A DNA stretch of 64,000 bases from Enterococcus_D entomosocium (GTDB lineage Bacteria > Bacillota > Bacilli > Lactobacillales > Enterococcaceae): the NCBI RefSeq assembly GCF_030441895.1, contig NZ_JARJAS010000004.1, one strand, 5' to 3'. Positions 16,427-26,204 of this stretch are shown in pieces (within the stretch, counting starts at the first letter, position 1; each line of letters begins with the position of its first letter). The position numbers were made by a program, and so were the translations under genes. The notes under the pieces were generated by a model, which searched no databases, was not told the origin of the DNA, and saw only the letters and a program-made list of their open reading frames with translations.

Positions 16427-19400
16427 ATGCAACCGAAGTCTTTACAAATGAAAAATTTTGGTCCATTCATTGATGAAAAATTGGATTTTAGTCAGCTGCA
16501 AGCTGGCGGGTTGTTTTTGATCAGCGGTAAAACTGGTGCAGGAAAAACGACGATTTTCGATGGAATGACGTTTGCCTTGTTCGGTGAAACATCGGGGAAT
16601 CTGCGCTCAGGCAAAGAAATGCGATCGATGTTTGCTTCACCAACCGAAGAGACCAGCGTCACGTTTACTTTTGAACATCAGCGTTTTACCTACCAGATCC
16701 AACGGAAACCGGAACAGACGTTAGCAAAAAAACGTGGTGACGGTGTCACTAACCAAACGGCAAAAGTTCAATTGACGATTTTTGACGCCGATGGCAAAGA
16801 GAAAAAGCAGATCAGTAAACGGACAGAAGTTGATGCGTTTATCAAGGATCTGCTGCAGCTGGATGCAAAACAGTTTTTTCAAATCATGATGTTGCCGCAA
16901 GGAGAATTTCGTAATTTTCTGATTGCCAGTAGTAACGAGAAAGAACGGGTTTTACGAAATCTATTTGGTACAGAAATGTACCAGCAATTTAATGAATGGC
17001 TAAAAGAGCAAGTCAAAGCACAAAGTAGAAAGCTTGAACATCAGCAACTAGTCGCTTCGCAGATCATGGAGCGTTTTGAATGGGAAGCAGTGCAAGAAGT
17101 TTTAACGGTTGCGGAATGTCTGACTTTATGGGCGCAAGATTTAGAGAAACAACAGATTCAACTTCAAAAGTTATTGCAGAGAAAAGACCAGGCAACGCAA
17201 GAAATGAAAGCTGCGCAAGATGCCTTTTACCGTGCAAAAGAAATCGAAAATGCTCGGATCGAATGGCAAGAACTACAAGAAAAAGCACAACTGTTGAATG
17301 CCCAAAAAAACGAGATCGATCAAAAAAAAGCACGATTGACCCAACTTGTGTGGGCGCTTGAACATCAAGAAATCATGCAGCAAAAAGAAGAACGCGTAAA
17401 TGAAGCGCAGCAAGCAGCACAGCAAATCGACGAAACGAAGCAGCTGTTGCAAGATGTTCAGCGGCAACAAGTAAGCTGGAAAGAACAAAGACCGTTGATC
17501 GAAGAGACTAAGAAAAAGCATGAAGCTGCCAATCAAAGAAGCCAACAGATCCAGCAGCAGATTCCATTGGCGCAACGCACAGAAAAGCAGCGAGAAGAAG
17601 TGGCACAGCAGGAAAAAGCAGCACAGCAGCAAACGGGCAAATTGACCAAAATTACTCAAGTGCTTGCTAACACCAAAACACAAGAGCAGCAACTGGTAGA
17701 AAAAATTGAAACGTTAAGAACATTTCAAACAGAAGCATTAAAACTAGCTGAAACACAATTGCTAATTGAAAAATGGCAACAAGCAAAGGCACTGGTTCGT
17801 GAAGCAGAACAAAAAGCAGGGGAACAGCAACAAATTCATTCGGAGTTAGTCCTTGAACAACAGCAATTGACAGCATCCTTGCTGGAGCTGCAAAAAACGC
17901 TAAAACAAGAAACCAGTCAAAATGCTCGAATGCAAATTGCGCGGCTTCGCCTTTTACTGGAAGAAAATGAACCCTGTCCGGTTTGCGGATCCTTGGATCA
18001 TCCGAATGCACAGGAGCATACGACCTATCCCATTGAGGACATTCTTGCGAGTGAGCAAAGACTTGAGCAAATGCAAGAAAAATTGACGATAGTCCAACAG
18101 CAGGTATCGGCAAATCAAACGCTTCAAGAACAAGCGTTATTGCGGATCAATGAATGGCAAGCGACAAGCGTTTCGGCGGAAAAGCAAGCGGCTGCTGCTT
18201 GGAACGACGTTCAGCAGGCATACGCTAGGTTACAGCCTTTCGAAACGCAAGAGAAGCTTACTGAAGAAACGATTGCACAGGAATTAAAAAAACGACAATC
18301 TATCAATCAGCAAAAAGCCTCCTCTTACGAAGCAGCGCAAAAAACATATCAGGCAGTAAAGGGGCAATTGACAAAGTTAGATGAATCCTATCAGCAAGTC
18401 AGTGAGCAAGCAAAAAAGGCCGAGGAAGCGCGCCAACTTGCGGCAGGAAAATTGGCCTCTTTGCAAGAACAACTTGGTGGTGCTACTTACCAACAACTAC
18501 AAGCCGATTTAGCGTCAATTCATCTTTTACTAAGGGAATATACGCAACAAATCGAGGCGGATGCCCGGCAAGAAGCACAGATCAAAGAGCAGCAAGCGAT
18601 CCTTTCAGAGAAGTTGAAGAATGTACAACAATTTTTCGAAGAAAAGCAAGCCGCCAAGGCGAAAGCAGAACAACGGCTGATGCAACGATTGCAAGAAGCA
18701 GCGATGACTGAAGAAGCAATGCGGGAATTGATTGCCCAAGCTCCTCAAACAACCCTTCTGACAGAAGAAATCAAAACCTATGAGCAAGAAACGGCGTTTG
18801 TTCAACAGCGTCTGATATTGCTAGATACCCAATTAAAAGAGCAGGCGACAATGGATTTAATCCAATTGGAAACGACCTACCTTCAGTTGCAGACTGTGAT
18901 GGAGGAATTACAGCAAGAAACGGTTCGTAAACAGGAGAAGGTCAACAGCAATCAACGGTTATTTGACGAGTTGCAAGTCATTTATCAGAAAAATGTAGAA
19001 GAACTTGCCCAATTAGGCCAACTTCAACAGTTGGCAGAAACCATCAATGGCGAAAACACGAAGAAAACCAGCTTGGAACGGTATGTGTTGCAACAATTTT
19101 TGACGGAGATCTTAGAAGTCGCCAATGAACGCTTGTCCCGTTTGACCCGTGGCCGCTATCAATTTGAATTAGCGGATAAAGTTGGGAGCTATCGAAGCTC
19201 AACAGGCTTAGAAATTGACATCTATGACGATAATGCCGGTCAAGTCAGAAGAGCACATACACTGTCAGGCGGTGAAAGCTTTATTGCAGCCTTAGCGTTA
19301 GCAATCTCTTTAGCAGATGTGATCCAGCAACGAGCTGGCGGGATTGAGATCGAAGCACTTTTCATCGATGAAGGGTTTGGCTCGCTTGATGAAGAATCAT

Positions 19401-19555
19401 TGGAAATGGCGATGGAAGCATTAGAAATGATCGAAAATGAAGGGCGCATGATTGGGATCATCAGTCATGTTCGAGAACTGCGGGCAAGGATCCTGCAGCA
19501 AGTTTTCGTAGAAACCAACGGCAGCGGGCAAAGCCGGATCCGAATAAAAGAATAA
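16427..19555 (+). CDS. sbcC: Nuclease SbcCD, subunit C (Rad50 family ATPase)
   Basis: A 1042-residue SMC-like protein. Walker A GKTGAGKTT lies near residue 35, followed by about 470 residues of Gln/Glu/Lys-rich coiled coil, the zinc hook CPVC near residue 515, the returning coiled coil, the ABC signature LSGGES near 946 and Walker B FIDEGFGSLDEESL. It holds and opens DNA ends for the SbcD nuclease; two molecules dimerise through the hook. AGAGGGA precedes ATG 16427. The coiled coil is extremely rich in Gln (runs such as QQQ), typical of lactic acid bacteria. Confidence 0.97.
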   Translation: MQPKSLQMKNFGPFIDEKLDFSQLQAGGLFLISGKTGAGKTTIFDGMTFALFGETSGNLRSGKEMRSMFASPTEETSVTFTFEHQRFTYQIQRKPEQTLAKKRGDGVTNQTAKVQLTIFDADGKEKKQISKRTEVDAFIKDLLQLDAKQFFQIMMLPQGEFRNFLIASSNEKERVLRNLFGTEMYQQFNEWLKEQVKAQSRKLEHQQLVASQIMERFEWEAVQEVLTVAECLTLWAQDLEKQQIQLQKLLQRKDQATQEMKAAQDAFYRAKEIENARIEWQELQEKAQLLNAQKNEIDQKKARLTQLVWALEHQEIMQQKEERVNEAQQAAQQIDETKQLLQDVQRQQVSWKEQRPLIEETKKKHEAANQRSQQIQQQIPLAQRTEKQREEVAQQEKAAQQQTGKLTKITQVLANTKTQEQQLVEKIETLRTFQTEALKLAETQLLIEKWQQAKALVREAEQKAGEQQQIHSELVLEQQQLTASLLELQKTLKQETSQNARMQIARLRLLLEENEPCPVCGSLDHPNAQEHTTYPIEDILASEQRLEQMQEKLTIVQQQVSANQTLQEQALLRINEWQATSVSAEKQAAAAWNDVQQAYARLQPFETQEKLTEETIAQELKKRQSINQQKASSYEAAQKTYQAVKGQLTKLDESYQQVSEQAKKAEEARQLAAGKLASLQEQLGGATYQQLQADLASIHLLLREYTQQIEADARQEAQIKEQQAILSEKLKNVQQFFEEKQAAKAKAEQRLMQRLQEAAMTEEAMRELIAQAPQTTLLTEEIKTYEQETAFVQQRLILLDTQLKEQATMDLIQLETTYLQLQTVMEELQQETVRKQEKVNSNQRLFDELQVIYQKNVEELAQLGQLQQLAETINGENTKKTSLERYVLQQFLTEILEVANERLSRLTRGRYQFELADKVGSYRSSTGLEIDIYDDNAGQVRRAHTLSGGESFIAALALAISLADVIQQRAGGIEIEALFIDEGFGSLDEESLEMAMEALEMIENEGRMIGIISHVRELRARILQQVFVETNGSGQSRIRIKE

Positions 19556-19571
19556 GGAGAGGAGGGCTCTT

Positions 19572-22500
19572 ATGAAGTGGAGTATTCCAGAAAAAGTAAT
19601 CGAGCGGGGGAGAACGTATCTTAATGAAGGCCGTGTCCTGTCTGTCACCCCGGATAAAGAAAAAAATGTGTGGCATGCAGAAGTACTCGGAACAGAATTG
19701 TATTTAGTTACTTTGGATGCTACTGCCAAAGAAGTGGATTATTGCCAATGTCCCTATTGGGAAGAACATCATTATTGCAAACATACGGTGGCCGTCGAAC
19801 TCTATTTACGCCAACAAGGAAAAACACGAAAAATCAATGAACAAACCCCCATCAAAAAAGCCTTTTCTGCTTCAGAGATGTTTTCCAATGGTTTTGCTCG
19901 CTTAGACAGCGAAAAGAAAGCGAGTAAACCATTACAGATTGAATTTCGGGTAGATACGATTGCGACAAATCCTTATCACCAAGAGATGGATATTTTAGGG
20001 GTCTCTTTGAAGGTCGGGCATCGCGGCACGGCCAGGACCTATGTCGTCAAAAACATTTATAAATTTTTACAGATGTATCAAGAGAACAAGCAATATGCGG
20101 CCAATAAGCAACAGACCTTTTTGCTTTCTGCGGATGCTTTTGATGAGAAAAATCGAGCTTTATTGAATCGATTGACAGGAATCGCGCAAACCCAACAATT
20201 AATGGGGCAAGCGGGCATTCAAATCAATGGCAAACTTGACAAAAAATACTTGCTGCTGCCCGTTGAATTCGGCAAGGAACTGCTATTGCAATTCAATGAT
20301 GTCTACACGCAAATCACCATTGGTGAAACCAAGGTCAGCCAAGTAGACTTCCAATCGGGGGAACCATTGACGTTTTCAGTTACAAAAGAAGCGGATCATT
20401 TTCCGCTGCAGTTCGTAAAAGACTTCGACCACTTACTTAGTTATTATAACTGGGGGCTGTTGGACGGAACATTTTATGAATTGACTGTCGAGCAAAAGGA
20501 GATCTATGTCACGATGCAGCAGCTGTTTAAACGTTTTGAACAGCCAATCATTGATTATCCAAAAGAAGAGCTGGCGAATCTCTTTATGAAAGTTTTGCCT
20601 TATTTGCGAAAAATTGGGCGTGTCCAAGTGGCTCCTGAGGTTCAAAATGACATCGAAGAATCTGAATTGAAAGCAGTTTTCTCCTTGCGGAAAATCAAAG
20701 GTCAAGTAGATCTACAAGTTGATTTTACTTATGGAGAAGTCGTTTTTTCAAGTGATGAAAAACATCAATACATGCCAGAAAATCATCCAGAGATTTTACG
20801 TGATTTCCAACAAGAAGCACGGATCGAAGCCATTATTGAAACCTTTGGCTATCAAGCCAGCAGCAAAAATTGGCAAAAAAATCTACCACTAGGCGAGCAA
20901 CTCTATACCTTTTTTACGAGAGAGATCCCGGTCTTGAGACAATTAGGGGAAGTGCGGATCGGCAAGAAGCTGCGGGAACTCTACCTTGATGCCCAGCATC
21001 ATCGACCAGAAATCGTGATTGAAGAGAATGGTTCTTGGTTGGATATCAAGTTTGATGTTAGCGGCATTCAAGAATCAGAGATCAACGATGTTTTGCGGAG
21101 TCTGTTGCAATCTGCACAATTTTATACCACAGAAAATGGGCAAGTTCTTTCGCTGGAGTCGGAAGAGTTTCAAGAAGCAAGTGCTGCCCTCAAAAAATTA
21201 CGGCTCTCGTTAGATACGAAAAACGGGGCAATCCAAGTCCCATTGAATCAAGGGCTATTACTGCAAGAACAGTTTGCCGATCAAGCGAGTTTTAGTACAG
21301 GCTTTCAGCAAATGACGGAAGATTTGATCCATCCAGAAAACTTTGAGGCACAGTTGCCAGACAACTTGCATGCTGAGTTGCGGCAGTACCAAGAAGTTGG
21401 CTTTCGTTGGCTAAAAATGTTGAGCCATTATCAATTTGGCGGCATTCTTGCTGATGAAATGGGGTTAGGGAAGACCGTCCAAACCATTAGCTATTTGCTT
21501 TCTGAGAAACAAGAGCATCAAAAATTGAATGCATTGATCGTGGCACCAGCCAGTCTAACATTCAACTGGCAGCAAGAAATCAAACGGTTCGCACCTTCAA
21601 TTTCAGCGACTGTCATCAGTGGAACGAAAGAAGAGCGAGAAGCGCAGATGGCGCAATCAGCGGATGTCCGAATTACTTCGTATGCAAGCTTGCGTCAGGA
21701 CATTGATGCCTATCAAGCACTAGAGTTATCGTGTTTGATTTTAGATGAAGCACAGATGGTCAAAAACAGCGCGACCAAAACGGCACAGGCATTGCGATCC
21801 TTGGAAGTTCCGCAGCGGTTCGCCCTCAGTGGCACACCGATCGAGAACAATTTAGAAGAATTGTGGTCCTTGTTCCAAATGATTATGCCAGGCTTTTTCC
21901 CCAACAAGCAGAAATTTAAGGAACTATCTACACAGGAAATTGCAAAAATGATCAAACCCTTCATTTTGCGAAGAGATAAAAAATCTGTGTTACATGATTT
22001 GCCGCAAAAGCTGGAAACAAATTATTACAGTGTCCTAACAGAGGAACAAAAGAAAATTTATTTGGCGTATTTGCGACAAATGCGAGAAGAAATCGCGCAA
22101 ATGGATTCTACGTCTTTCCGCAAAAATCGGATCAGTATTTTGGCTGGCTTGACTCGTCTACGGCAAATCTGCTGTGACCCTCGATTATTCGTGGAGGACT
22201 ACGAAGGGTCTTCTGGGAAACTTGAACAGGTCAAAGATTTACTCTTAGCAGCCAAAGAAAATGGCCGTCGTGTCCTGCTATTTTCTCAGTTCACCAGTAT
22301 GCTTTCGATCATTGAAGAAGAATTAGCCCAGGAAGGGTTTGAATCCTTCTATTTGCGTGGCAGCACACCGCCGCAAGATCGTTTGACGATGGTCAATGCT
22401 TTTAATAGTGGCGAAAAAGATGTCTTCTTGATCTCATTAAAAGCAGGAGGAACTGGACTAAATCTGACTGGTGCAGATACAGTGATTTTATACGATTTAT

Positions 22501-22736
22501 GGTGGAACCCGGCAGTGGAAGAACAAGCCGCTGGACGAGCCCATCGGATCGGTCAAAAAAATGTAGTCGAAGTCTGGCGAATGATCGCCGAAGGAACCAT
22601 TGAAGAACGAATGGATGCATTGCAACAAGAAAAGCGTGAGCTTTTCCAAAAAGTGATTCAAGGCAATGAAACCCAGCTTCAACAAATGACCGAAGAAGAT
22701 ATTCGCTTAATTTTGAGTATCGGCGAAGAAAATTAA
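19572..22736 (+). CDS. SNF2-family helicase with SWIM zinc finger
   Basis: A 1054-residue protein. The SWIM zinc finger (CQCPYWEEHHYCKH, near residues 57-70) is followed by a long helicase-associated region (about 100-590), the SNF2 ATPase lobe with ADEMGLGKT (Walker A, near 627) and LDEAQ in place of DEAH (near 724), and the second lobe with QAAGRAHRIGQ (motif VI, near 988). SNF2 enzymes move along double-stranded DNA and displace bound proteins. It starts 16 bases after sbcC with AAGGAGAGGAGGG before ATG 19572, so it is very likely in the sbcDC operon. That suggests a role in handling blocked or broken DNA, which is inference from context. Confidence 0.92.
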   Translation: MKWSIPEKVIERGRTYLNEGRVLSVTPDKEKNVWHAEVLGTELYLVTLDATAKEVDYCQCPYWEEHHYCKHTVAVELYLRQQGKTRKINEQTPIKKAFSASEMFSNGFARLDSEKKASKPLQIEFRVDTIATNPYHQEMDILGVSLKVGHRGTARTYVVKNIYKFLQMYQENKQYAANKQQTFLLSADAFDEKNRALLNRLTGIAQTQQLMGQAGIQINGKLDKKYLLLPVEFGKELLLQFNDVYTQITIGETKVSQVDFQSGEPLTFSVTKEADHFPLQFVKDFDHLLSYYNWGLLDGTFYELTVEQKEIYVTMQQLFKRFEQPIIDYPKEELANLFMKVLPYLRKIGRVQVAPEVQNDIEESELKAVFSLRKIKGQVDLQVDFTYGEVVFSSDEKHQYMPENHPEILRDFQQEARIEAIIETFGYQASSKNWQKNLPLGEQLYTFFTREIPVLRQLGEVRIGKKLRELYLDAQHHRPEIVIEENGSWLDIKFDVSGIQESEINDVLRSLLQSAQFYTTENGQVLSLESEEFQEASAALKKLRLSLDTKNGAIQVPLNQGLLLQEQFADQASFSTGFQQMTEDLIHPENFEAQLPDNLHAELRQYQEVGFRWLKMLSHYQFGGILADEMGLGKTVQTISYLLSEKQEHQKLNALIVAPASLTFNWQQEIKRFAPSISATVISGTKEEREAQMAQSADVRITSYASLRQDIDAYQALELSCLILDEAQMVKNSATKTAQALRSLEVPQRFALSGTPIENNLEELWSLFQMIMPGFFPNKQKFKELSTQEIAKMIKPFILRRDKKSVLHDLPQKLETNYYSVLTEEQKKIYLAYLRQMREEIAQMDSTSFRKNRISILAGLTRLRQICCDPRLFVEDYEGSSGKLEQVKDLLLAAKENGRRVLLFSQFTSMLSIIEEELAQEGFESFYLRGSTPPQDRLTMVNAFNSGEKDVFLISLKAGGTGLNLTGADTVILYDLWWNPAVEEQAAGRAHRIGQKNVVEVWRMIAEGTIEERMDALQQEKRELFQKVIQGNETQLQQMTEEDIRLILSIGEEN

Positions 22737-22742
22737 GCATGT

Positions 22743-22784
22743 AAAAAAACATGGACCCGCTTGAAGCGAAGGTCCATGTTTTTT
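22743..22784. terminator. Bidirectional terminator
   Basis: A 14-bp stem (AAAAAACATGGACC against GGTCCATGTTTTTT) around CGCTTGAAGCGA, with A and T runs on both sides, ends both the SNF2 operon and the converging HAD gene. Confidence 0.92.
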
Positions 22785-23526
22785 AGTTATAGGCGTATGC
22801 AGGAAGCTGCAAGAGGGCGTCAATACTTTCTTGGAGCTGCGAGAAAGCAGTGATCGACACATCGGGCAAATCTTCCAATCCATTAGGCGCCTGACGAAGA
22901 CGATGATTGAACCACAAGGCTTGCCAACCGGCTTTTTTGCAGCCCACTACATCATTATCAAAGTTGTCACCTACGTACAGTGTTGTTTCTGGATCAAGAG
23001 CAAAGGCGGTTTCTGCCAATTGGAAAATTTCTAGTTGCGGCTTTTGATAGCCAGTTGCTTGGGAAATGATCATATGCTCTGGTTTGATCCATCGAGTCAG
23101 TTGCAACTGATTCAACTTCTTTTGTTGGTGGTCGGTGGGACCGTTAGTAATAATTCCTAATTTGATTGGCAATTTGGACAAATAACTCAAGGTTGACTCA
23201 ACTTCTGGATGTAGCGTGATAGCATCTAGTTCTTGTTCATAGCACAACTGAAACTGGCAGCTCTCTTCCATAGTAATAGGGAAATAACCTAAGTCCGTTA
23301 GAGAATGAGTCAGCCGGTAATAACGAAAATGCTCCAGCGTCCATTCATTCGCCAATACCCTTCCAAACTGTTCATCGCTATGTACGCGAAAACGCAAATA
23401 AAGAGCGGTTAGGTCCTTGCGGGCAATTTGTGGAAAGCATGAGGTTATGGCATTACGAAATGGTTGTTGCTGGTCATATAAGGTATCATCGACATCAAAA
23501 AGAATACTAGTGATCAAAAGAGACAC
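22783..23526 (-). CDS. HAD-family phosphatase (YjjG-like)
   Basis: A 247-residue haloacid dehalogenase family hydrolase. Motif I is FDVDDTLYD (Asp11 nucleophile, Asp13), motif II is IITNGP, motif III is the Lys of GYQKPQLEIF and motif IV is YVGDNFDNDVVG. The helical cap between motifs I and II and the C-terminal QALWFNHR match the YjjG/YfnB group, which removes phosphate from nucleotides, often non-canonical pyrimidine nucleotides. The exact substrate cannot be read from sequence. It is monocistronic and its 3' end abuts the bidirectional terminator. Confidence 0.85.
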   Translation of the reverse strand: MSLLITSILFDVDDTLYDQQQPFRNAITSCFPQIARKDLTALYLRFRVHSDEQFGRVLANEWTLEHFRYYRLTHSLTDLGYFPITMEESCQFQLCYEQELDAITLHPEVESTLSYLSKLPIKLGIITNGPTDHQQKKLNQLQLTRWIKPEHMIISQATGYQKPQLEIFQLAETAFALDPETTLYVGDNFDNDVVGCKKAGWQALWFNHRLRQAPNGLEDLPDVSITAFSQLQESIDALLQLPAYAYN

Positions 23527-23708
23527 GCCTTTCAGAGTTAGTGAAAATTTTCAGTTTGTTTTCGAATCAATCATAAGCCATTATGACTCTAAAAAAAAGA
23601 GGGAAAGCCTTGTGAAATAAAGGTTTTATTTACTGTTTTTAGAAATCCGCGTCTTGATAGGTTTTCAAAATTATAGTGAATTTTACCCATTTTCACATGT
23701 TTCTCATT

Positions 23709-23737
23709 TTGCATTTCTTCAAAGAGTTGCTTATAAT
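23709..23737 (+). promoter_or_regulatory. Promoter of the ABC exporter gene
   Basis: TTGCAT (23709-23714), a 17-bp spacer and TATAAT (23732-23737). The start point is about 18 bases before the start codon, just ahead of GAGGAGGGGG, so the leader is short. Confidence 0.8.
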
Positions 23738-23761
23738 GAAAGCTATTGAGGAGGGGGAAAT

Positions 23762-25498
23762 GTGTTAAAAAGGTTTTTTCGTTATTATCGACCGTATCGG
23801 TCACTATTTATGCTAGATTTTACTTGTGCGGTATTTGCTGGTTTATTAGAACTGGCCTTTCCCGTTGCCGTCAACCAAGTAATCGATAAGATCATGCCCC
23901 AGAACAACTTTCGCTTGATACTATTGGCTTGCTTAGGCTTGTTCTTGTTTTATGTGATCAATACTGTGTTGCAATATATCGTGGTTTTTTATGGTCATAA
24001 ACTTGGGGTCAATATTGAGACAGATATGCGTCAAGAACTGTTTCGACATCTGCAGACCCAATCTTTTGAATATTATGACAATCAAAAGACCGGCAAGCTG
24101 ATCAGTCGCTTGACCACGGATCTCTTTGAAATCTCTGAAGTCGCTCACCATGGGCCAGAAGATGTTTTTATTACCATCATGACTTTGGTGGGGGCATTCC
24201 TATTGATGTTGAATATGCACGTTCAATTAGCGATAGCGACATTTGCGTTGATTCCATTGATTACGATTGCCTTGGTTTTTTTCAATAAGAAAATGACCAA
24301 AGTCAATACACAGATCTATGACAACCTCGGTGAGTTCAACGCCGGAGTGGAAGCATCTGTTAGCGGCATTCGAGTGACCCAATCGTTTGCTAATGAAACG
24401 TTCGAACATAAACGCTTTGATGGATTGAGCGAAATCTATCGGCAATCGAAGATCCTTTTTTATAAGGTAATGGCGATCAGTTCAGCGTATAATTACTTTC
24501 TGATTCGCTTGATCAACTTGTTTGCTCTGATTTTTGGTGCTTACTACGTGATTCGTGGTGAACTGACGAATGGCCAGTTTGTTGGGTTTATTTTATTATC
24601 GAATGTCTTTGTTAGACCAATTGAGAAGGTCAATACGATGATTGAAAGCTATCCGAAAGGCATCGCTGGCTTCAAACGATTGACCGAAGAATTGGATAAA
24701 GAACCGACGATCAAAGACAAACCAGGGGCACGGGCTGTTCAATCATTAAAAGGGGATATCGTCTACCAAGATGTTTCTTTTTCCTATGCGGATGCGACGA
24801 AAGTCTTGAATCACATCGATTTATCGTTCAAAGCTGGCGAGACGATCGCCTTCGTCGGGCAAAGTGGCTCAGGGAAAACCACGTTATGCAACTTGTTGCC
24901 GCGTTTTTATGAAGTCACTGAAGGCGCCATTACGATTGACGGCATCAATATTCAGGAGATGACCCTGGCTTCTTTACGTCAGCAGATTGGGACTGTGCAG
25001 CAAGATGTCTTTCTTTTCCCGGGAACGATTCGAGAAAATATTGCTTATGGCAAACTTGATGCAACAGAAGAAGAGATTTTAAAGGCAGTCAAATTAGCAC
25101 ACTTAGAAAAGGTCATCGATCAAATGACGGATGGGTTAGATACGGTCATCGGTGAACGAGGAGTCAAATTATCCGGTGGTCAAAAGCAGCGGGTAGCGAT
25201 TGCTCGGATGTTCTTAAAAAACCCGCCGATTTTGATATTAGATGAAGCAACATCAGCGTTGGATACAGAAACCGAGCAAGTGATTCAAGAGTCATTGAAT
25301 TCTTTGGCAGATGGCCGTACAACCTTGATCATTGCCCATCGCCTCGCAACGATCAAACATGCGACACGCATCATTGTCGTTAGTGATAAAGGCATCTTAG
25401 AAGAGGGGACCCATGAAGATTTGATGGCGAAAAAGGGACATTATCGCGCATTGCATGATGCGCAATTCGCTCGTGATGGAGAACCTTCTCTCCCTTAG
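23762..25498 (+). CDS. ABC exporter, fused permease and ATPase
   Basis: A 578-residue type IV (half-size) ABC exporter: six membrane segments in the first 320 residues, then an ATPase domain with GQSGSGKTT (Walker A, near 366), LSGGQ (near 470), ILILDEATSALD (Walker B with the catalytic Glu) and the switch His in IIAHR. All ATPase motifs are canonical, so it can act as a homodimer. It resembles the Bacillus YfiC multidrug/lipid type; the cargo is unknown. The start is GTG 23762 behind GAGGAGGGGGAAAT. It is a single-gene transcript. Confidence 0.9.
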   Translation: MLKRFFRYYRPYRSLFMLDFTCAVFAGLLELAFPVAVNQVIDKIMPQNNFRLILLACLGLFLFYVINTVLQYIVVFYGHKLGVNIETDMRQELFRHLQTQSFEYYDNQKTGKLISRLTTDLFEISEVAHHGPEDVFITIMTLVGAFLLMLNMHVQLAIATFALIPLITIALVFFNKKMTKVNTQIYDNLGEFNAGVEASVSGIRVTQSFANETFEHKRFDGLSEIYRQSKILFYKVMAISSAYNYFLIRLINLFALIFGAYYVIRGELTNGQFVGFILLSNVFVRPIEKVNTMIESYPKGIAGFKRLTEELDKEPTIKDKPGARAVQSLKGDIVYQDVSFSYADATKVLNHIDLSFKAGETIAFVGQSGSGKTTLCNLLPRFYEVTEGAITIDGINIQEMTLASLRQQIGTVQQDVFLFPGTIRENIAYGKLDATEEEILKAVKLAHLEKVIDQMTDGLDTVIGERGVKLSGGQKQRVAIARMFLKNPPILILDEATSALDTETEQVIQESLNSLADGRTTLIIAHRLATIKHATRIIVVSDKGILEEGTHEDLMAKKGHYRALHDAQFARDGEPSLP

Positions 25499-25510
25499 AA
25501 GAAAGAAATG

Positions 25511-25596
25511 AACGATCAATCCAAGAAAACACTAGTCTTTTTATACTTTGTCAGGAAAAAGCATAAAAGACGGGTTTCTTAGGTTGATCGTTTTTC
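25511..25596 (+). terminator. Imperfect long terminator
   Basis: AACGATCAATCCAAGAAA (25511-25528) pairs imperfectly with TTTCTTAGGTTGATCGTT, followed by a T run. The loop is about 50 bases. Confidence 0.65.
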
Positions 25597-25710
25597 ACTA
25601 AATTTTTGTGAGAAACCCTTTTCATTTATAAGCAGATATTCATTTCTCCTACTGTTTTATTGTCGATTATGACAGAAATGCTTGTATGGTTTTCTGATTA
25701 AAAAGGAATG

Positions 25711-25868
25711 TGATACAATGGAATCAAGAATGAAGACATTGGTTGAGAATCTTCTCTGGAAAAAATAACATATATTTTTATTGTAGCCCTGTCGTTTCCA
25801 AGGCAACAAGGGATCGTGAAATTTTTCCTTTGAAAACGATTGAGCCATGGACTTGGTTTTTTTCTCCA
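25711..25868 (+). ncRNA. Candidate small transcript in the spx upstream region
   Basis: An extended -10 (TGA TACAAT, 25711-25719) starts a gene-free stretch containing the hairpin CCCTGT...AAGGG near 25787-25812 and, at 25843-25868, a short stem (AGCCA/TGGTT) followed by seven T. A 16-codon frame from 25718 has no proper ribosome binding site. I recognise no known RNA family. It may equally be a leftover leader. Confidence 0.3.
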
Positions 25869-26042
25869 TTTTTTTTGATTACACATGTAATTACAGAGGG
25901 GAAATTAAAAAACGCGGGATTCAACTAAAAGAGTATTTTAATATTCTGACATCTTTTTGATACACCTTTGACACACTGTTGTATAAAAGAAGTAATATTA
26001 AAAAAAAATTTGATTTTTCTCATTTAAAAATAAACTTTTTGA
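25869..26042. other. AT-rich gene-free stretch upstream of spx
   Basis: Several promoter-like boxes occur here (TTGATA 25957-25962, TTGACA 25968-25973, TATAAA 25982-25987, TAATAT 25993-25998), but no pair has a good 16-18 bp spacing. I see no gene. Confidence 0.35.
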
Positions 26043-26074
26043 GTGAAACCTTTTGCCTAAAAGGTTTCGCTTTT
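26043..26074 (+). terminator. Terminator-like hairpin upstream of spx
   Basis: GTGAAACCTTTT/AAAAGGTTTCGC is a 12-bp stem with the loop GCCT, then CTTTTAAT. No open gene ends before it, so it must end a short transcript or attenuate one that enters spx. Confidence 0.7.
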
Positions 26075-26139
26075 AATATAACTTTCGAGTTTTATTAAAA
26101 AATATGAGATTTAGACTAGATTTTTTTTAGTTAAACCTG

Positions 26140-26145
26140 TATAAT
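26140..26145 (+). promoter_or_regulatory. Possible -10 box of spx
   Basis: A perfect TATAAT lies 65 bases before the spx start, after a run of eight T. No good -35 is found at 16-18 bp, which would fit activator-dependent or stress-controlled transcription. Confidence 0.5.
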
Positions 26146-26204
26146 TGAAATCAAGCGAGGGAACAGGACTTGCTTGATTGAAAATTAAAAAGGAGAGATG
26201 CACG

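Noticed and set aside
16427..19555. Gln-rich stretches of sbcC as a low-complexity repeat or expansion.
   Set aside because: They are heptad-patterned coiled coil, normal for this protein in lactic acid bacteria.
22783..23526. HAD protein as phosphoglycolate phosphatase.
   Set aside because: The cap and C-terminal segments fit the YjjG/YfnB nucleotide phosphatase group better, though this is not certain.
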